Source of the DNA: Bifidobacterium choloepi
GTDB taxonomy: Bacteria; Actinomycetota; Actinomycetes; Actinomycetales; Bifidobacteriaceae
NCBI RefSeq assembly: GCF_010667615.1
Contig: NZ_VYSG01000006.1
Span: forward strand, 1 to 44,754
Length of the DNA: 44,754 nt
Reading direction: 5' to 3'
This document shows positions 26,658 through 35,552 of this stretch, one piece after another. The translations under genes were made by a program, and so were the position numbers. The notes under the pieces were generated by a model. The model did not search any database, had not been told where the DNA came from, and was given only the letters and a program-made list of their open reading frames with translations. The first letter of the stretch is position 1; every line of letters begins with the position of its first letter.

Positions 26658-27754
26658 CGCAGCGTGGCCTCGTAGACGATTTCGGCGTCGCCGGTCAGCA
26701 GGATGTCGTCGTCGGTGACGTCGAGGCGCAGCGTGCCGCCGCGGACGGTGATCAGCCAGTGGTTGACGCCGGTCTTCGCGCGCAGCACGATCGCCGTCGC
26801 GCACAGGCCGGTGCCGCAGGACAGCGTCTCGCCACATCCGCGCTCGAAGACGCGCATCGTCGCCTCGCCGAGATCCTCGTCGGCCGAGATCTCGTCAACG
26901 CGGACGAACTCGACGTTCTGGCCGTGCTCGAGCGCGGCGGCCCGCGTGGCCGCGAGCGCCTCGGCGCGGGCCGGATCATCGGAAATCGTCGGCTCCTTCG
27001 TCGCCGGCACGACGACCGGCGCGACGGTCAGGTTCAGGTCGCCAAGCACCGGCAGCGACGAGTAGGCGTCCTCGATGACGGCGACGACGTGCGGATTGCC
27101 CATGTCGACGAACGTGCCGAGCGCCTCGCCGTCGGCGGTGTTGCCGGTCGGCGCGCCGGTGCCGCCAGCCGGTCCTGCCGCGCCCATCGTGACGACGTAT
27201 TCGTCGGTCTTGCCGTCGCCGGCCGCGCCCATCGACCAGTCGCCCATGTCGACGCGGAAGACGTGCCTGCCGAGGCCGTCGACCTCGCCGAGCGACGTCA
27301 GCACCTTGACGCCGGCCCGCGTGCCGAGCCGGAACTGCACGTCGTCGTGCGCATCGTTGTTCTTGCCACCGTCGGACGCCCCGGTCTCGCCGGAGCCGCG
27401 CGAATCGTCGCCGAAGTCGTCGAAATCGACGACGCCGGCAACGTCGGCGGCAAACCTCGCCGTCGCCCGCGTGCCGTTGCCGCACATCTCGGCGAGCGAG
27501 CCGTCGGCGTTGCGATAGTCCATGAACCATTCGGCGCCGTCGGCGCGCAGCCTGTCGACGGTTTCGGCGGACAGGTCGGCGACGTGCTCCGGCCTCGTCA
27601 GACGGATCAGCCCGTCGGCCCCGACGCCGAAGTGCCGGTCACACAGCCGGACGACCTCCTCTTCGGAAGGATCGTACTGGCCGTCCGGATCGGCGTACAG
27701 CACGAAGTCGTTGCCGGTCGCCTGCCCCTTGAACACTGTTGCTGGAATACTCAT
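26654..27754 (-). CDS. dapF: diaminopimelate epimerase
   Basis: Interconverts LL- and meso-diaminopimelate for lysine and possibly wall synthesis. Both catalytic Cys regions are present: MCGNGTR and [11 protein letters not shown]. The protein has 366 residues, far longer than the usual 270-290, because of two low-complexity insertions: one after [12 protein letters not shown] (Gly/Ser/Asp/Asn-rich) and one around [18 protein letters not shown]. The start [18 protein letters not shown] at 27754 matches the family. The neighbouring murI is divergent, with a dispersed palindrome between the two. Confidence 0.93.
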   Translation of the reverse strand: MSIPATVFKGQATGNDFVLYADPDGQYDPSEEEVVRLCDRHFGVGADGLIRLTRPEHVADLSAETVDRLRADGAEWFMDYRNADGSLAEMCGNGTRATARFAADVAGVVDFDDFGDDSRGSGETGASDGGKNNDAHDDVQFRLGTRAGVKVLTSLGEVDGLGRHVFRVDMGDWSMGAAGDGKTDEYVVTMGAAGPAGGTGAPTGNTADGEALGTFVDMGNPHVVAVIEDAYSSLPVLGDLNLTVAPVVVPATKEPTISDDPARAEALAATRAAALEHGQNVEFVRVDEISADEDLGEATMRVFERGCGETLSCGTGLCATAIVLRAKTGVNHWLITVRGGTLRLDVTDDDILLTGDAEIVYEATLR

Positions 27755-27800
27755 GGCTCCACTGTACGCGGCCGGCACCCCCGTCGCCGCGCTTGTTCTC

Positions 27801-27845
27801 TTCATGTCGCAAAGCCGGACAACAGGCCCGGCTTTGCGACATGAA
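27801..27845. repeat. GTCAC-type palindromic repeat, copy 6
   Basis: TTCATGTCGCAAAGCCGG (27801-27818) and CCGGCTTTGCGACATGAA (27828-27845) are perfect arms. It lies in the divergent dapF-murI promoter gap, which makes a pure terminator role unlikely for this copy. Confidence 0.9.
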
Positions 27846-27897
27846 AAATTCTCTCCCTCGCCGTACGATGGCCGCAAACGCAACGAAAGGACGAACC

Positions 27898-28692
27898 ATG
27901 GCTTCCAGCGCACCGATCGGCGTGTTCGATTCGGGACTCGGTGGCATCTCGGTCGCGCGGCAGATCCACGACGACCTGCCGGCCGAGGACATTCTCTACT
28001 TCGGCGACTCGGCGAACGCGCCGTACGGCACGAAGTCGATCGAGCAGGTGCGCGCGCTGTCGTTCGATATTGTCGAACGATTCGTCCGCCAGGGCGTCAA
28101 GGCCGTCGTCATCGCCTGCAACACGGCGACGAGCGCGGCCGTCGACGGCCTACGCGACCGCTACGACATCCCGATCATCGGCATGGAGCCGGCACTCAAG
28201 GTCGCCGCCGACGCCGGCCACGGCGAGCGGCAGGACATCATCGTCGCCGCCACTCCGCTGACGCTGCGCGAGAAGAAGTTCGCAGACCTGATGGCCCGCT
28301 TCGACGACGACCACACGATCCACCGGCAGCCGTGCCCGGCGCTCGTCGAGATCGTCGAGGACGGCAAGCTCGACGACCACGACCTCGTCATGTCGACGCT
28401 GGAAGGCTACTTTGGCGACTACGACCTCGACCATACCGACGCCGTCGTCCTCGGTTGCACGCATTTCGTCTTCTACCGCGACTATTTCCGCGAACTGCTG
28501 CCGCCCGGCACCGCCATCATCGACGGCAACGCGGGCACGTCGCACCACCTGCGCGTCGTCCTCGAGTCCCTCGGCCAGCTCGCTCCCGAAACGAACCCCG
28601 ACGGCACCGCGCATGTCGGCCATGTCACCCTCGCCAACAGCGATCCGTCCGACCGCCTCCTGCGGCTCTCCGAAGACCTGCTGAACCGCTGA
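27898..28692 (+). CDS. murI: glutamate racemase
   Basis: Makes D-glutamate for peptidoglycan. The 264-residue protein has [16 protein letters not shown] at the start, [11 protein letters not shown], the first catalytic Cys in [11 protein letters not shown], and the second in [10 protein letters not shown]. Start ATG 27898 has AAAGGA at seven bases. It is divergent from dapF. Confidence 0.95.
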   Translation: MASSAPIGVFDSGLGGISVARQIHDDLPAEDILYFGDSANAPYGTKSIEQVRALSFDIVERFVRQGVKAVVIACNTATSAAVDGLRDRYDIPIIGMEPALKVAADAGHGERQDIIVAATPLTLREKKFADLMARFDDDHTIHRQPCPALVEIVEDGKLDDHDLVMSTLEGYFGDYDLDHTDAVVLGCTHFVFYRDYFRELLPPGTAIIDGNAGTSHHLRVVLESLGQLAPETNPDGTAHVGHVTLANSDPSDRLLRLSEDLLNR

Positions 28693-28704
28693 CTTTCCTG
28701 AACC

Positions 28705-28905
28705 CGGCTCCCTGGAAGGGAACTGTCGAGCGAAGCGAGACTGAGGGTCGACGCGTTCGGCCCAGCCGAACGCCGGTTTCCAAGTGGAGGCCGTAGACCT
28801 CCGCGAGGAAACCGTGTGGGCCGCCAACCTACCCGAGCGTAACCAGACAGCGTAGGGGGCGCGCTGATATAGTAGTCGACCTGAACGGCATGGAAGGGAG
28901 AGCCC
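28705..28905. repeat. CTCCCTC-related mosaic and patatin 5' region
   Basis: CCCTGGAAGGGAACTGTCGAGCGAAGCGAGACTG with a following CTGAGGGTCGACG resembles one arm of the large palindrome at 15217. It is followed by small hairpins (GTTCGGCCCAGCCGAAC, GGAGGCCGTAGACCTCC) and a ribosome site GGAAGGGAG for the patatin gene. Confidence 0.6.
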
Positions 28906-29790
28906 ATGGTTGACCACACGCAGGCGACGGACGCGCAGCGCCGCCACAGGACCGCGATCATCGACGTCGGCGGCGGATTCCGCGCGATCTACGGCTGCGG
29001 CGTCGAGGACCGGTGCCTCGAGGACGACATCATGTTCGACCACTGCTACGGCATCTCTGCCGGCAGCGCGAACCTGACGAGCTACATCGCCCGCCAGCAC
29101 GGTCGCAACCACACGTTCTATACCGAATACGCGTTCCGCAAGGAGTACGCGAGCTTCGATTCGTTCGTCCGCAACCACAACTACGCCAACCTCGAGTACG
29201 TGTACTCGACACTGAGCAATCACGACGGCGAATATCCGGTCGACTACGAGGCGTTCGCCGCCAACCCGGCGCAGTTCACCGTCGTCGCCTGCAACGCCGA
29301 CGACGGCACGGCGCACTATTTCGACAAGTCCCGCGTCCGGTTCGACGACTTCGACATCATGAAGGCGTCGTCGGCCGTGCCGGTCGCCTGCCAGCCGTAC
29401 GTCGTCGACGGCGTCCCCTACTACGACGGCGGCATCGCCGACCCGATTCCGGTCCAGAAGGCGTTCGACGACGGCTGCGACCGCGTCGTCGTCGTGCTGA
29501 GCCGTCCGAAGGACTTCCACCGCGACCCGAAGAAGGACGTGCCGGCCGCCAAGTTGCTGCATCATTCGCACCCGGCAGCCGCCGAGCGCATGCTCGCCCG
29601 CGCGCAGACGTACAACGACGAGCTCGACTTCGCGAACCGCTGCGAGGCCGAGGACGGCACCGTGCTCGTGCTGGCGCCGGACGACCTGTGCGGCCTGTCG
29701 ACGCTGTCGAAGACGTTCGAGGGCATGGAACGCATGTACCGCAAGGGCTACGCCGCCGCCGGGCAGATCGCCGACTTCCTGAATTCGTAG
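28906..29790 (+). CDS. patatin-like phospholipase family protein
   Basis: A 294-residue predicted lipid acyl hydrolase with a Ser-Asp dyad. The glycine-rich start is DVGGGFRAIYGCG, the nucleophile elbow is GISAGSAN (Ser near 53), and the catalytic Asp is in DGGIADPIP. Closest in layout to bacterial patatins of the YjjU/RssA type. The start ATG 28906 is preceded by GGAAGGGAG. A GTCAC-type palindrome follows the stop. Confidence 0.88.
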   Translation: MVDHTQATDAQRRHRTAIIDVGGGFRAIYGCGVEDRCLEDDIMFDHCYGISAGSANLTSYIARQHGRNHTFYTEYAFRKEYASFDSFVRNHNYANLEYVYSTLSNHDGEYPVDYEAFAANPAQFTVVACNADDGTAHYFDKSRVRFDDFDIMKASSAVPVACQPYVVDGVPYYDGGIADPIPVQKAFDDGCDRVVVVLSRPKDFHRDPKKDVPAAKLLHHSHPAAAERMLARAQTYNDELDFANRCEAEDGTVLVLAPDDLCGLSTLSKTFEGMERMYRKGYAAAGQIADFLNS

Positions 29791-29812
29791 GCGGAAAACA
29801 ACAAGAATAAGA

Positions 29813-29855
29813 AGATGTCACAACCCCGAGCCGCCAGCTCGGGGTTGTGACATCT
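29813..29855. repeat. GTCAC-type palindromic repeat, copy 7
   Basis: Perfect 19-bp arms AGATGTCACAACCCCGAGC and GCTCGGGGTTGTGACATCT around CGCCA. It lies between the convergent patatin and binding-protein genes. Confidence 0.9.
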
Positions 29856-29933
29856 CATGGACTATTCGTGGATGCTGAAGCGTCCGGGAGGATCAGGCGC
29901 CGGGAAGCGGCACGGGATTTCCCGCGCGAATCG

Positions 29934-30827
29934 TCACACTTCCCCGCCCTCGACGACGATGTCGTTCGGGTCGACTTCGTCGCCGTAGACCGGCTTGAGC
30001 GTCTGGTTGTAGTCGTCGAGGAAGAAGTTCTCCTTGCCCAGCGTCACGATTTCGTCGTTGATGTAGTCGAGCAGTTCGGTGTTGCCCTTCTGCACGGCCG
30101 CCGCGATCGTCTCGGTGTCGCCGATCTCGGTGACGCCGACGGCGTACCCCTTGTTCGACTTCGCCCACGCGAGCACCTCGGTGTTGTCGGTCGACATCGC
30201 GTCGCCGCGACCGTCGAGCAGCGCGTTATACGCGTCGGCGTACTGGTCGTACTTGAGCAGGTTGATGTTGGGATAGTTCTGCTCGAAGTACGTCTCGGCC
30301 GTCGTGCCCTTCGCGACGATCAGCGTCTTGCCGTCGAGCTGGCTGACGTCGGTGATCTCGGCGTCCTCCGGCGAGACGATGCCGAGCGCGACCTTCATAT
30401 ACGGCTTCGAGAAATCGACCTTCTCGGCGCGCTCGTCGGTGACGGTGAAGTTCGCGAGCGTGATGTCGACCTTGTTCGACGTGAGCACGTCGACGCGCGC
30501 CGACGGGTCGACCGACGTGTAGACCGGCTCGACGCCGAGATCCTTCGCCAGCCGTTCGGCGAAGACGATGTCGTAGCCCTGGTAGTCGCCGTTCTGGTCG
30601 ACATAGCCGAACGGCGCCTTGTCGGAGAAGACGGCGACCTTGAGCTGGCCGGAGGACTTGATCTCGTCGAGCGTGCGGGCCGTCGCCGTCGTCGATCCGG
30701 CGGCCGCCGTCCCCTCCTCGCTCGGCGTGCCGGCGGTCGGTCCGCACGCCGCCACGGCTGCCAGCACGGAAACGGCAGCGGTGACAGTCGCGGCGATCTT
30801 GACAACTCGTGACTTGAACGTGGTCAT
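29934..30827 (-). CDS. amino-acid ABC transporter substrate-binding lipoprotein
   Basis: A 297-residue exported lipoprotein with lipobox VAAC (Cys about 28), then a Ser/Glu linker and a periplasmic-binding-protein fold of the polar amino-acid type: KVAVFSDKAPFGYVDQNGDYQGYDI, FAERLAKDLG, and the ligand Arg region in SARVDVLTSNKVDITLANFTVTDERAEKVDFS. The last gene of the importer operon. The sequence alone cannot separate glutamate from cystine; the Cys-rich leader ahead of the operon favours cystine or cysteine. Confidence 0.88.
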   Translation of the reverse strand: MTTFKSRVVKIAATVTAAVSVLAAVAACGPTAGTPSEEGTAAAGSTTATARTLDEIKSSGQLKVAVFSDKAPFGYVDQNGDYQGYDIVFAERLAKDLGVEPVYTSVDPSARVDVLTSNKVDITLANFTVTDERAEKVDFSKPYMKVALGIVSPEDAEITDVSQLDGKTLIVAKGTTAETYFEQNYPNINLLKYDQYADAYNALLDGRGDAMSTDNTEVLAWAKSNKGYAVGVTEIGDTETIAAAVQKGNTELLDYINDEIVTLGKENFFLDDYNQTLKPVYGDEVDPNDIVVEGGEV

Positions 30828-30953
30828 GGTGTTCTCTTTCTCTACTTTTTATTTGTTGTGTACGATTCGCCCGCTCTGTCCTGCGGACGAAAGTTCTTCT
30901 CGAATTTCCTGGAGAGTATCGTCGGGCGGCGTAGCCGCGAAGCGTTCGCTCTC

Positions 30954-31793
30954 CTAGTCGACGTCCTCGAACTCGCGGATCGGCTCGCCGTCCTCGTGCT
31001 TGCGGCGACGCTCGAATTCGAACGTGTGGAGGAATTCCCGGGCACGCTCGGTCTTCGGATGGGCGAAGAATTCGTCGGGATCGGTCGACCGCTCGACGAT
31101 CCTGCCGTCCTCGATCATGACGATCCGGTCGGCGACGGCCCTCGCGAACTGCATCTCGTGCGTGACGATCAGCATCGTCTGGCCGTCGTCGGCGAGGTCG
31201 AGGACGACGTCGAGGACCTCGCGGACCATCTCCGGGTCGAGCGCGGCCGTGATCTCGTCAAGCAGCAGCACTTCCGGATGGAGGATCAGCGCGCGGCAGA
31301 TCGCGACGCGCTGGCGCTGGCCGCCCGACAGCTCGTGCGGCTTCGCGTCGGCGCGGTCGGCGAGCCCGACGCGCTCGAGCAGCGCCATCGCCTCGGCCTC
31401 GACGTCGGCCTTCTTGCGCTTCTGGACGAGGACGGGAGCCATCGTGATGTTGCCGAGCACCGTCTTGTTCGGGAACAGGTCGTAGCTCTGGAACACCATG
31501 CCGATCCGCGTGCGCAACGCCGACGGACGCTTCGAGCGACCGGCCTTCTCGGTGCCCGGCTTGCCGGTCTCGAGCACGTCGCCGTCAAGCGCGATCGTGC
31601 CGCCCTGGATCGGCTCGAGCCCGGCGACGGTCCGCAGCAGCGTCGACTTGCCGGAGCCCGACGGCCCGACGATGACGAGCACCTGCCCTTTCGGCACGTC
31701 GAACGAGATGCCGTCGAACACGTTCCTTTCCGCCTTCGGATACTTCTTGACGAGATCCCTCACTTCGAGTCCGCGGAACTGCTGTTCAGTCAT
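30954..31793 (-). CDS. amino-acid ABC transporter ATP-binding protein
   Basis: A 279-residue ATPase subunit. Walker A GPSGSGKST near residue 43, Q-loop FQSYDLFP, signature LSGGQRQRVAICRAL, Walker B VLLLDEITAALDPE and the switch His in IVTHEMQFA are all present. A short insertion (EKAGRSKRPSALRTR) sits before the Q-loop, and the C-terminus has an extra basic/acidic tail. Start ATG 31793 is preceded by GAAGG. It lies between the permease pair and the binding-protein gene. Confidence 0.93.
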   Translation of the reverse strand: MTEQQFRGLEVRDLVKKYPKAERNVFDGISFDVPKGQVLVIVGPSGSGKSTLLRTVAGLEPIQGGTIALDGDVLETGKPGTEKAGRSKRPSALRTRIGMVFQSYDLFPNKTVLGNITMAPVLVQKRKKADVEAEAMALLERVGLADRADAKPHELSGGQRQRVAICRALILHPEVLLLDEITAALDPEMVREVLDVVLDLADDGQTMLIVTHEMQFARAVADRIVMIEDGRIVERSTDPDEFFAHPKTERAREFLHTFEFERRRKHEDGEPIREFEDVD

Positions 31794-31819
31794 TTTTTCG
31801 CCTTCACTTCCATAAAAAT

Positions 31820-32494
31820 TCACGCCGTCGCCCACTCTTTTTCGAGGTATCTCGCCACCACCGACAGCGGCCAGCAGACGATGAAATACATCAGGAAAAT
31901 AACGCCGTAAATCCACAACGTGCCGCTCGGATATTGGAACCTGTTGGCGTCGATTATTTGCTGGCCGACCTTGATCAATTCGACGACGCCGAGCAGCACG
32001 GCTAGCGATGTCGTCTTGACGATTCTCGTGGCCAGGTTGACCGACGCCGGCAGCAGCCGGCGGATCGCCTGCGGCAGCACGACCCTCGCGAACGTCTGCG
32101 GTCCGGTCAGGCCAAGCACGTAGGCCGATTCGGTCTGGATGGCCGGGATCGACTGGATGGCGCCGCGCACCAGGTCGCCGAGTTCCGCGCCGCCCCACAG
32201 CACGAACACGAGCACGCAGGCGCCGGTCGCGTCGAGATTCCAGTTCCACAGCCGCGCCAGGCCGTAGAACGCGATGAACAGCAACGCGAGCTGCGGCATG
32301 ATCCTGATGAAGTCGAGGTAGACGCGCATGATCGCTCGAATCGTCCGGCTCTTCGCCGTCATCAGCCATCCGGTGACCAGGCCGACCGGAATGCTCAGCA
32401 GCACCGAGACGCCGGCAATCCAGACCGTCACCCACAGTCCGTTGAGAAGGCGCGGGAAGACGCCCGGCTCGAGCAGGATGTTAAAGTCGCTCAT
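31820..32494 (-). CDS. amino-acid ABC transporter permease
   Basis: A 224-residue membrane subunit of the HisM/GlnP type, with about five hydrophobic helices and the permease loop VLGLTGPQTFARVVLPQAIRRLLP. Its start overlaps the end of the upstream permease gene by 14 bases, so the two are translated together and probably form a heterodimer. Confidence 0.92.
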   Translation of the reverse strand: MSDFNILLEPGVFPRLLNGLWVTVWIAGVSVLLSIPVGLVTGWLMTAKSRTIRAIMRVYLDFIRIMPQLALLFIAFYGLARLWNWNLDATGACVLVFVLWGGAELGDLVRGAIQSIPAIQTESAYVLGLTGPQTFARVVLPQAIRRLLPASVNLATRIVKTTSLAVLLGVVELIKVGQQIIDANRFQYPSGTLWIYGVIFLMYFIVCWPLSVVARYLEKEWATA

Positions 32495-33134
32495 AGTTGA
32501 ACTTCCTTTCGAGCCACGAGCCGACGATCGAGATCGGCAGCAGGATGATCAGGTAGGTCACGATCAGCAGGAACAGCGATTCGTAGGTGCTGTAGTACAT
32601 GCCGATCAGGTCCTTCGTCATGTACATGACGTCGGCGAGCGCGATGGCCGAGACGACCGACGATTCCTTGATCAGGAAGATGACGTTCGCGACGATGCCC
32701 GGCAGCGCTGTCGAGGCGGCCTGCGGCACGACGACGTGGACGACGGTCTGCAGCCGCGAAAAGCCCAGCATGACGGCGTTTTCGCGCTGCACCACCGGCA
32801 CCGCCTCGACGCCGGCGCGCATCGCCTCGGCCATGTACGAGCCGCCGAGGAACGCCAGGCCGATGATCGCGCAGGCTTCGGCCGACCAGACGAATCCAAG
32901 CTTCGGCAGGCCGAAGTACAGGAAATACAGCTGGACGAGCAGCGGCGTGTTGCGGCTGATCTCGACGTAGACGCGGACGATCTGCCGCAGCACCGGGATC
33001 CTCGCCGTCTCGATCGCCGCGCAGACGGCGCCGACGACGATGGCCAGCGCGATGCCGAACACCGAAATCGTCAGCGTCATCAGCGCGCCGGTCACGAAGA
33101 ACGGCGCATAGTGACCGATGAAACTCCAGTCCAC
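32481..33134 (-). CDS. amino-acid ABC transporter permease
   Basis: A 217-residue partner of the following permease, first gene after the leader. The polar amino-acid permease loop is VMLGFSRLQTVVHVVVPQAASTALPG. I chose GTG 33134 because GGGGAGA lies six bases before it; GTG 33149 is in frame without a ribosome site. The long region upstream (33135-33406) is untranslated and contains the attenuator-like hairpin. Confidence 0.9.
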   Translation of the reverse strand: MDWSFIGHYAPFFVTGALMTLTISVFGIALAIVVGAVCAAIETARIPVLRQIVRVYVEISRNTPLLVQLYFLYFGLPKLGFVWSAEACAIIGLAFLGGSYMAEAMRAGVEAVPVVQRENAVMLGFSRLQTVVHVVVPQAASTALPGIVANVIFLIKESSVVSAIALADVMYMTKDLIGMYYSTYESLFLLIVTYLIILLPISIVGSWLERKFNYERL

Positions 33135-33314
33135 GATGGTTCTCCCCACGTTTTGGATGGATGACGGATGATGTTTTCAGGAAAGTCCGTGCAGACGAGT
33201 GCACGGAACGCCGCCTGCGGGGACGGCAGGCAAGCAAGACAATGAAGACGACGCCGGGGCCGGCAGGTTGTCGCCTGCACGGGGCCACTTGCGGCGAAGA
33301 TCGATCGGAAGTTC

Positions 33315-33376
33315 AAAAAATCCGGCCACGCTGAGTCACCGCCGGGAGGTCACCCGGCACCGTGCGTTGGTCGGAT
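33315..33376 (-). terminator. attenuator-type terminator after the Cys leader
   Basis: On the minus strand AATCCG...CACG (from 33376) pairs with CGTGGCCGGAT (to 33320), with an inner GCCGGG/CCCGGC hairpin, and is followed by six T. It lies about 30 bases past the leader stop and about 180 bases before the first permease gene, the classical position of a regulated terminator. Confidence 0.65.
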
Positions 33377-33406
33377 TGATCAGAAGACTGCTGGAATTCC
33401 GCTCAA

Positions 33407-33517
33407 TCAACGACAACGGCGACAACAGTCGCCCAGACACATCGCGCAGGGCATGCCGGCGGAAGCGGCGGCCAGTGCGCGTGCGTTGTCGTTGAGGAAT
33501 TCAGTCATGGTTGTCAT
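33407..33517 (-). CDS. cysteine-rich leader peptide
   Basis: A 36-codon frame that begins MTTMTEFLNDNARALAAASA and ends CAMCLGDCCRRCR, with five Cys in the last 13 residues. Four of the five are TGT, the less usual Cys codon in such GC-rich DNA. ATG 33517 has AGGTG eight bases before it; ATG 33508 is in frame. A small hairpin GGCGAC/GTCGCC (33418-33433) covers part of the Cys codons, and a terminator follows. I infer that ribosome stalling at Cys codons under cysteine shortage relieves termination and turns on the importer operon. Confidence 0.65.
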   Translation of the reverse strand: MTTMTEFLNDNARALAAASAGMPCAMCLGDCCRRCR

Positions 33518-33779
33518 TTCTAGCGCACCTGTCCGACAAATGCAAATCATGATGCCATATGTAAAAATCTCCGGCGTGTCACTCACCGCTGACTAATTTT
33601 CGTCACAAATAATCACCGAATATTTCATTAATATTGAACGATCCATCCGAAAATAAAATCATCGCTCGTCATAAAATATTTTTCTACCGTTCGTCGCAAA
33701 GACTCCCCTTCCGGGGAGCTTTTCACCCGGCTTTTCCTTCGGCTCACTGCGGGCAAACTTCCTAGAATCGGAAAGTATT

Positions 33780-33791
33780 CCTATATATAGG
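33780..33791 (+). promoter_or_regulatory. palindromic -10 region/operator before aldehyde dehydrogenase
   Basis: CCTATATATAGG is a perfect 12-bp palindrome 37 bases before the start codon and contains a TATATA that could be the -10 element. A weak TTCCTA lies 17 bases upstream. Such overlap would suit repression, but no regulator is identified. Confidence 0.35.
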
Positions 33792-33827
33792 ACCTTCACA
33801 CGGGTCCCTCTCGGTTGGGAGATGATC

Positions 33828-35294
33828 ATGACGAATACTTCGCCGGCGACGGAAGAATCGTCGCCAACTACTGCGCAGGCGGACGCCGGCGCAACCGTGT
33901 TCGATTCGCTCGGGAAAGTGCAGGCGCAGGCCGCGACGATGCGCCGGTATTTCGAGACCGGCGCCACGCTGGACCCGAAGTTCCGCGGCGAACAGCTGAA
34001 GAACATGAAGAAATGGCTCAAGTCCCACGAAAAGGACGTGCTGTACGCCGTCTATCAGGACCTCGGCAAGGCCGCCTACGAAACGTACATCACCGAACTC
34101 GGCCTCGTGTACGAGGAGATCGACTGCTGCATCAAGAACGTGCACAGCTGGTCGGCGCCGCAGCACGTGAGCACGCCGATCACGATGTTCCCGTCGAGCT
34201 CGGTCATCTATCCGTATCCGTACGGCGTGACGCTGGTGCTGTCGCCGTGGAACTATCCGATCCAGCTCGCCCTGATCCCGATGGTCGACGCGATCGCCGC
34301 CGGCAACTGCGTGGCGTTCAAGCCGGCCCGCGAGTCGGCGCACACGTCCGCCATCCTCATCCGGATGGCACAGGAGGTCTTCGACCCGCAATATGTGTGC
34401 GGCATCCCCGGCTCCGCGCACATGAACGACTGGATCATGCAGACGCAGTGGGACTACATCATGTTCACCGGTTCGCCGAAGGTCGGCAAGATCATCATGT
34501 CGGCCGCCGCGAACTTCCTGACGCCGGTCACGCTGGAACTCGGCGGCAAGAGCCCGTGCATCGTCCACGACGACGCCGACATCAAGATCGCGGCCGAGCG
34601 CATTGCCTGGGGCAAGGGCCTCAACTGCGGACAGACCTGCGTGGCACCGGACTACCTGCTGGTCCAGGAAGACGTCGCCGACGAACTGGTCAGGGGCATT
34701 GCCGACGAATGGACGAAGTTCTACGGCGACAACGCCCTCGACTCCGACATCTGGCCGCACATGATCTCCGAGAAGCACTACAACCGCGTCATGGGGCTGA
34801 TCGACAACCATAACCCGAATGCGAAGATCGTCTGCGGCGGCACCGGCGACCCGGCGACGTGGAAGATCCAGCCGACGATCATGACCGGCGTCACGCTTGA
34901 CGATCCGGTCATGGGCGAGGAGATCTTCGGCCCGGTCCTGCCTGTATTTACCTATAAGACGCTCGACGAGGCCTTCGACTTCGTCAAGCATTTCGAGCAT
35001 CCGCTCGCCTGCTACATCTTCTCCGAGTCGAAGAAGGTCCAGCAGCAGGTCATTTACACGCTGCAGTTCGGCGGCATGTCGATCAACGACTGCTGCGTCC
35101 ACCTGACCAACGACAAGATGGGCTTCGGCGGCGTTGGCAACTCCGGCATGGGCGCCTACCACGGCAAGGTCGGCTTCGACACGTTCACCCACTACAAGTC
35201 GACGATGGCCCACAGCACGAAGATCGACACCGACGTCCGCTTCCCGCCGTTCACCGCGGACAAGAAGAAGCTCGCCCGCAAGCTGATGGGCTGA
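33828..35294 (+). CDS. NAD(P)-dependent aldehyde dehydrogenase, class 3-like
   Basis: Oxidises an aldehyde to the acid with NAD or NADP. The 488-residue protein resembles the class 3/fatty aldehyde group (AlkH/YwdH type). The cofactor region is FTGSPKVGKIIM, the general base Glu is in LELGGKSPCIV, and the catalytic Cys is in GLNCGQTCVAPDYLLV. The EEIFGPVLPV motif follows. Start ATG 33828 has TTGGGAG six bases upstream; ATG 33822 is too close to that site. The substrate is unknown. It is convergent with an APC permease gene across a large palindrome. Confidence 0.92.
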   Translation: MTNTSPATEESSPTTAQADAGATVFDSLGKVQAQAATMRRYFETGATLDPKFRGEQLKNMKKWLKSHEKDVLYAVYQDLGKAAYETYITELGLVYEEIDCCIKNVHSWSAPQHVSTPITMFPSSSVIYPYPYGVTLVLSPWNYPIQLALIPMVDAIAAGNCVAFKPARESAHTSAILIRMAQEVFDPQYVCGIPGSAHMNDWIMQTQWDYIMFTGSPKVGKIIMSAAANFLTPVTLELGGKSPCIVHDDADIKIAAERIAWGKGLNCGQTCVAPDYLLVQEDVADELVRGIADEWTKFYGDNALDSDIWPHMISEKHYNRVMGLIDNHNPNAKIVCGGTGDPATWKIQPTIMTGVTLDDPVMGEEIFGPVLPVFTYKTLDEAFDFVKHFEHPLACYIFSESKKVQQQVIYTLQFGGMSINDCCVHLTNDKMGFGGVGNSGMGAYHGKVGFDTFTHYKSTMAHSTKIDTDVRFPPFTADKKKLARKLMG

Positions 35295-35297
35295 AAG

Positions 35298-35515
35298 CCC
35301 CACTCCCTCTTCAGAGGGAGTCGAAAAGAAAAAGTCCCCGGACTGCCCTGCAAATCGGCCCCCACTCCCTCTTCAGAGGGAGTCGAAAACGCGTAGCGTT
35401 TTCGGTGGGAGTTCGCACGACGTCGCGCAGCGACGAGTGCGCGCCGGAACGCGGGAGGGCCCGTAGAACTCGAGTTCTACGGGCCCTCCCGCGTTCCGGC
35501 GTATCTGCCAAAAGA
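35298..35515. repeat. CTCCCTC palindromic mosaic with a perfect 60-bp palindrome
   Basis: Two ACTCCCTCTTCAGAGGGAGT hairpins and a GAAAACGC/GCGTTTTC hairpin are followed by a perfect 60-bp palindrome at 35442-35501 with no loop (centre GAACTCGAGTTC, outer ends CGCCGGAACGC and GCGTTCCGGCG). It divides the convergent aldehyde dehydrogenase and APC permease genes and may end both transcripts. Its centre resembles the core of the block at 15217. Confidence 0.85.
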
Positions 35516-35552
35516 GAGCGGGCACGATTCGTCCGCGCGAATCGTGCCAAAT

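Larger units (their letters stand above)
33135..33827. other. long gap between the importer operon and aldehyde dehydrogenase
   Basis: From left to right: the 5' region of the importer operon, a terminator-like hairpin (33315-33376), the Cys-rich leader gene (33407-33517), an AT-rich stretch (33540-33690) that probably holds the operon promoter on the minus strand, a short CTCCCC/GGGGAG hairpin with T-run (33703-33724), and the aldehyde dehydrogenase promoter region with the 12-bp palindrome CCTATATATAGG (33780-33791). No further gene was seen. Confidence 0.6.

Noticed and set aside
33150..33400. Additional small genes in the importer leader
   Set aside because: Short open frames exist, but only the Cys-rich one has a ribosome site and a meaningful position before the terminator.
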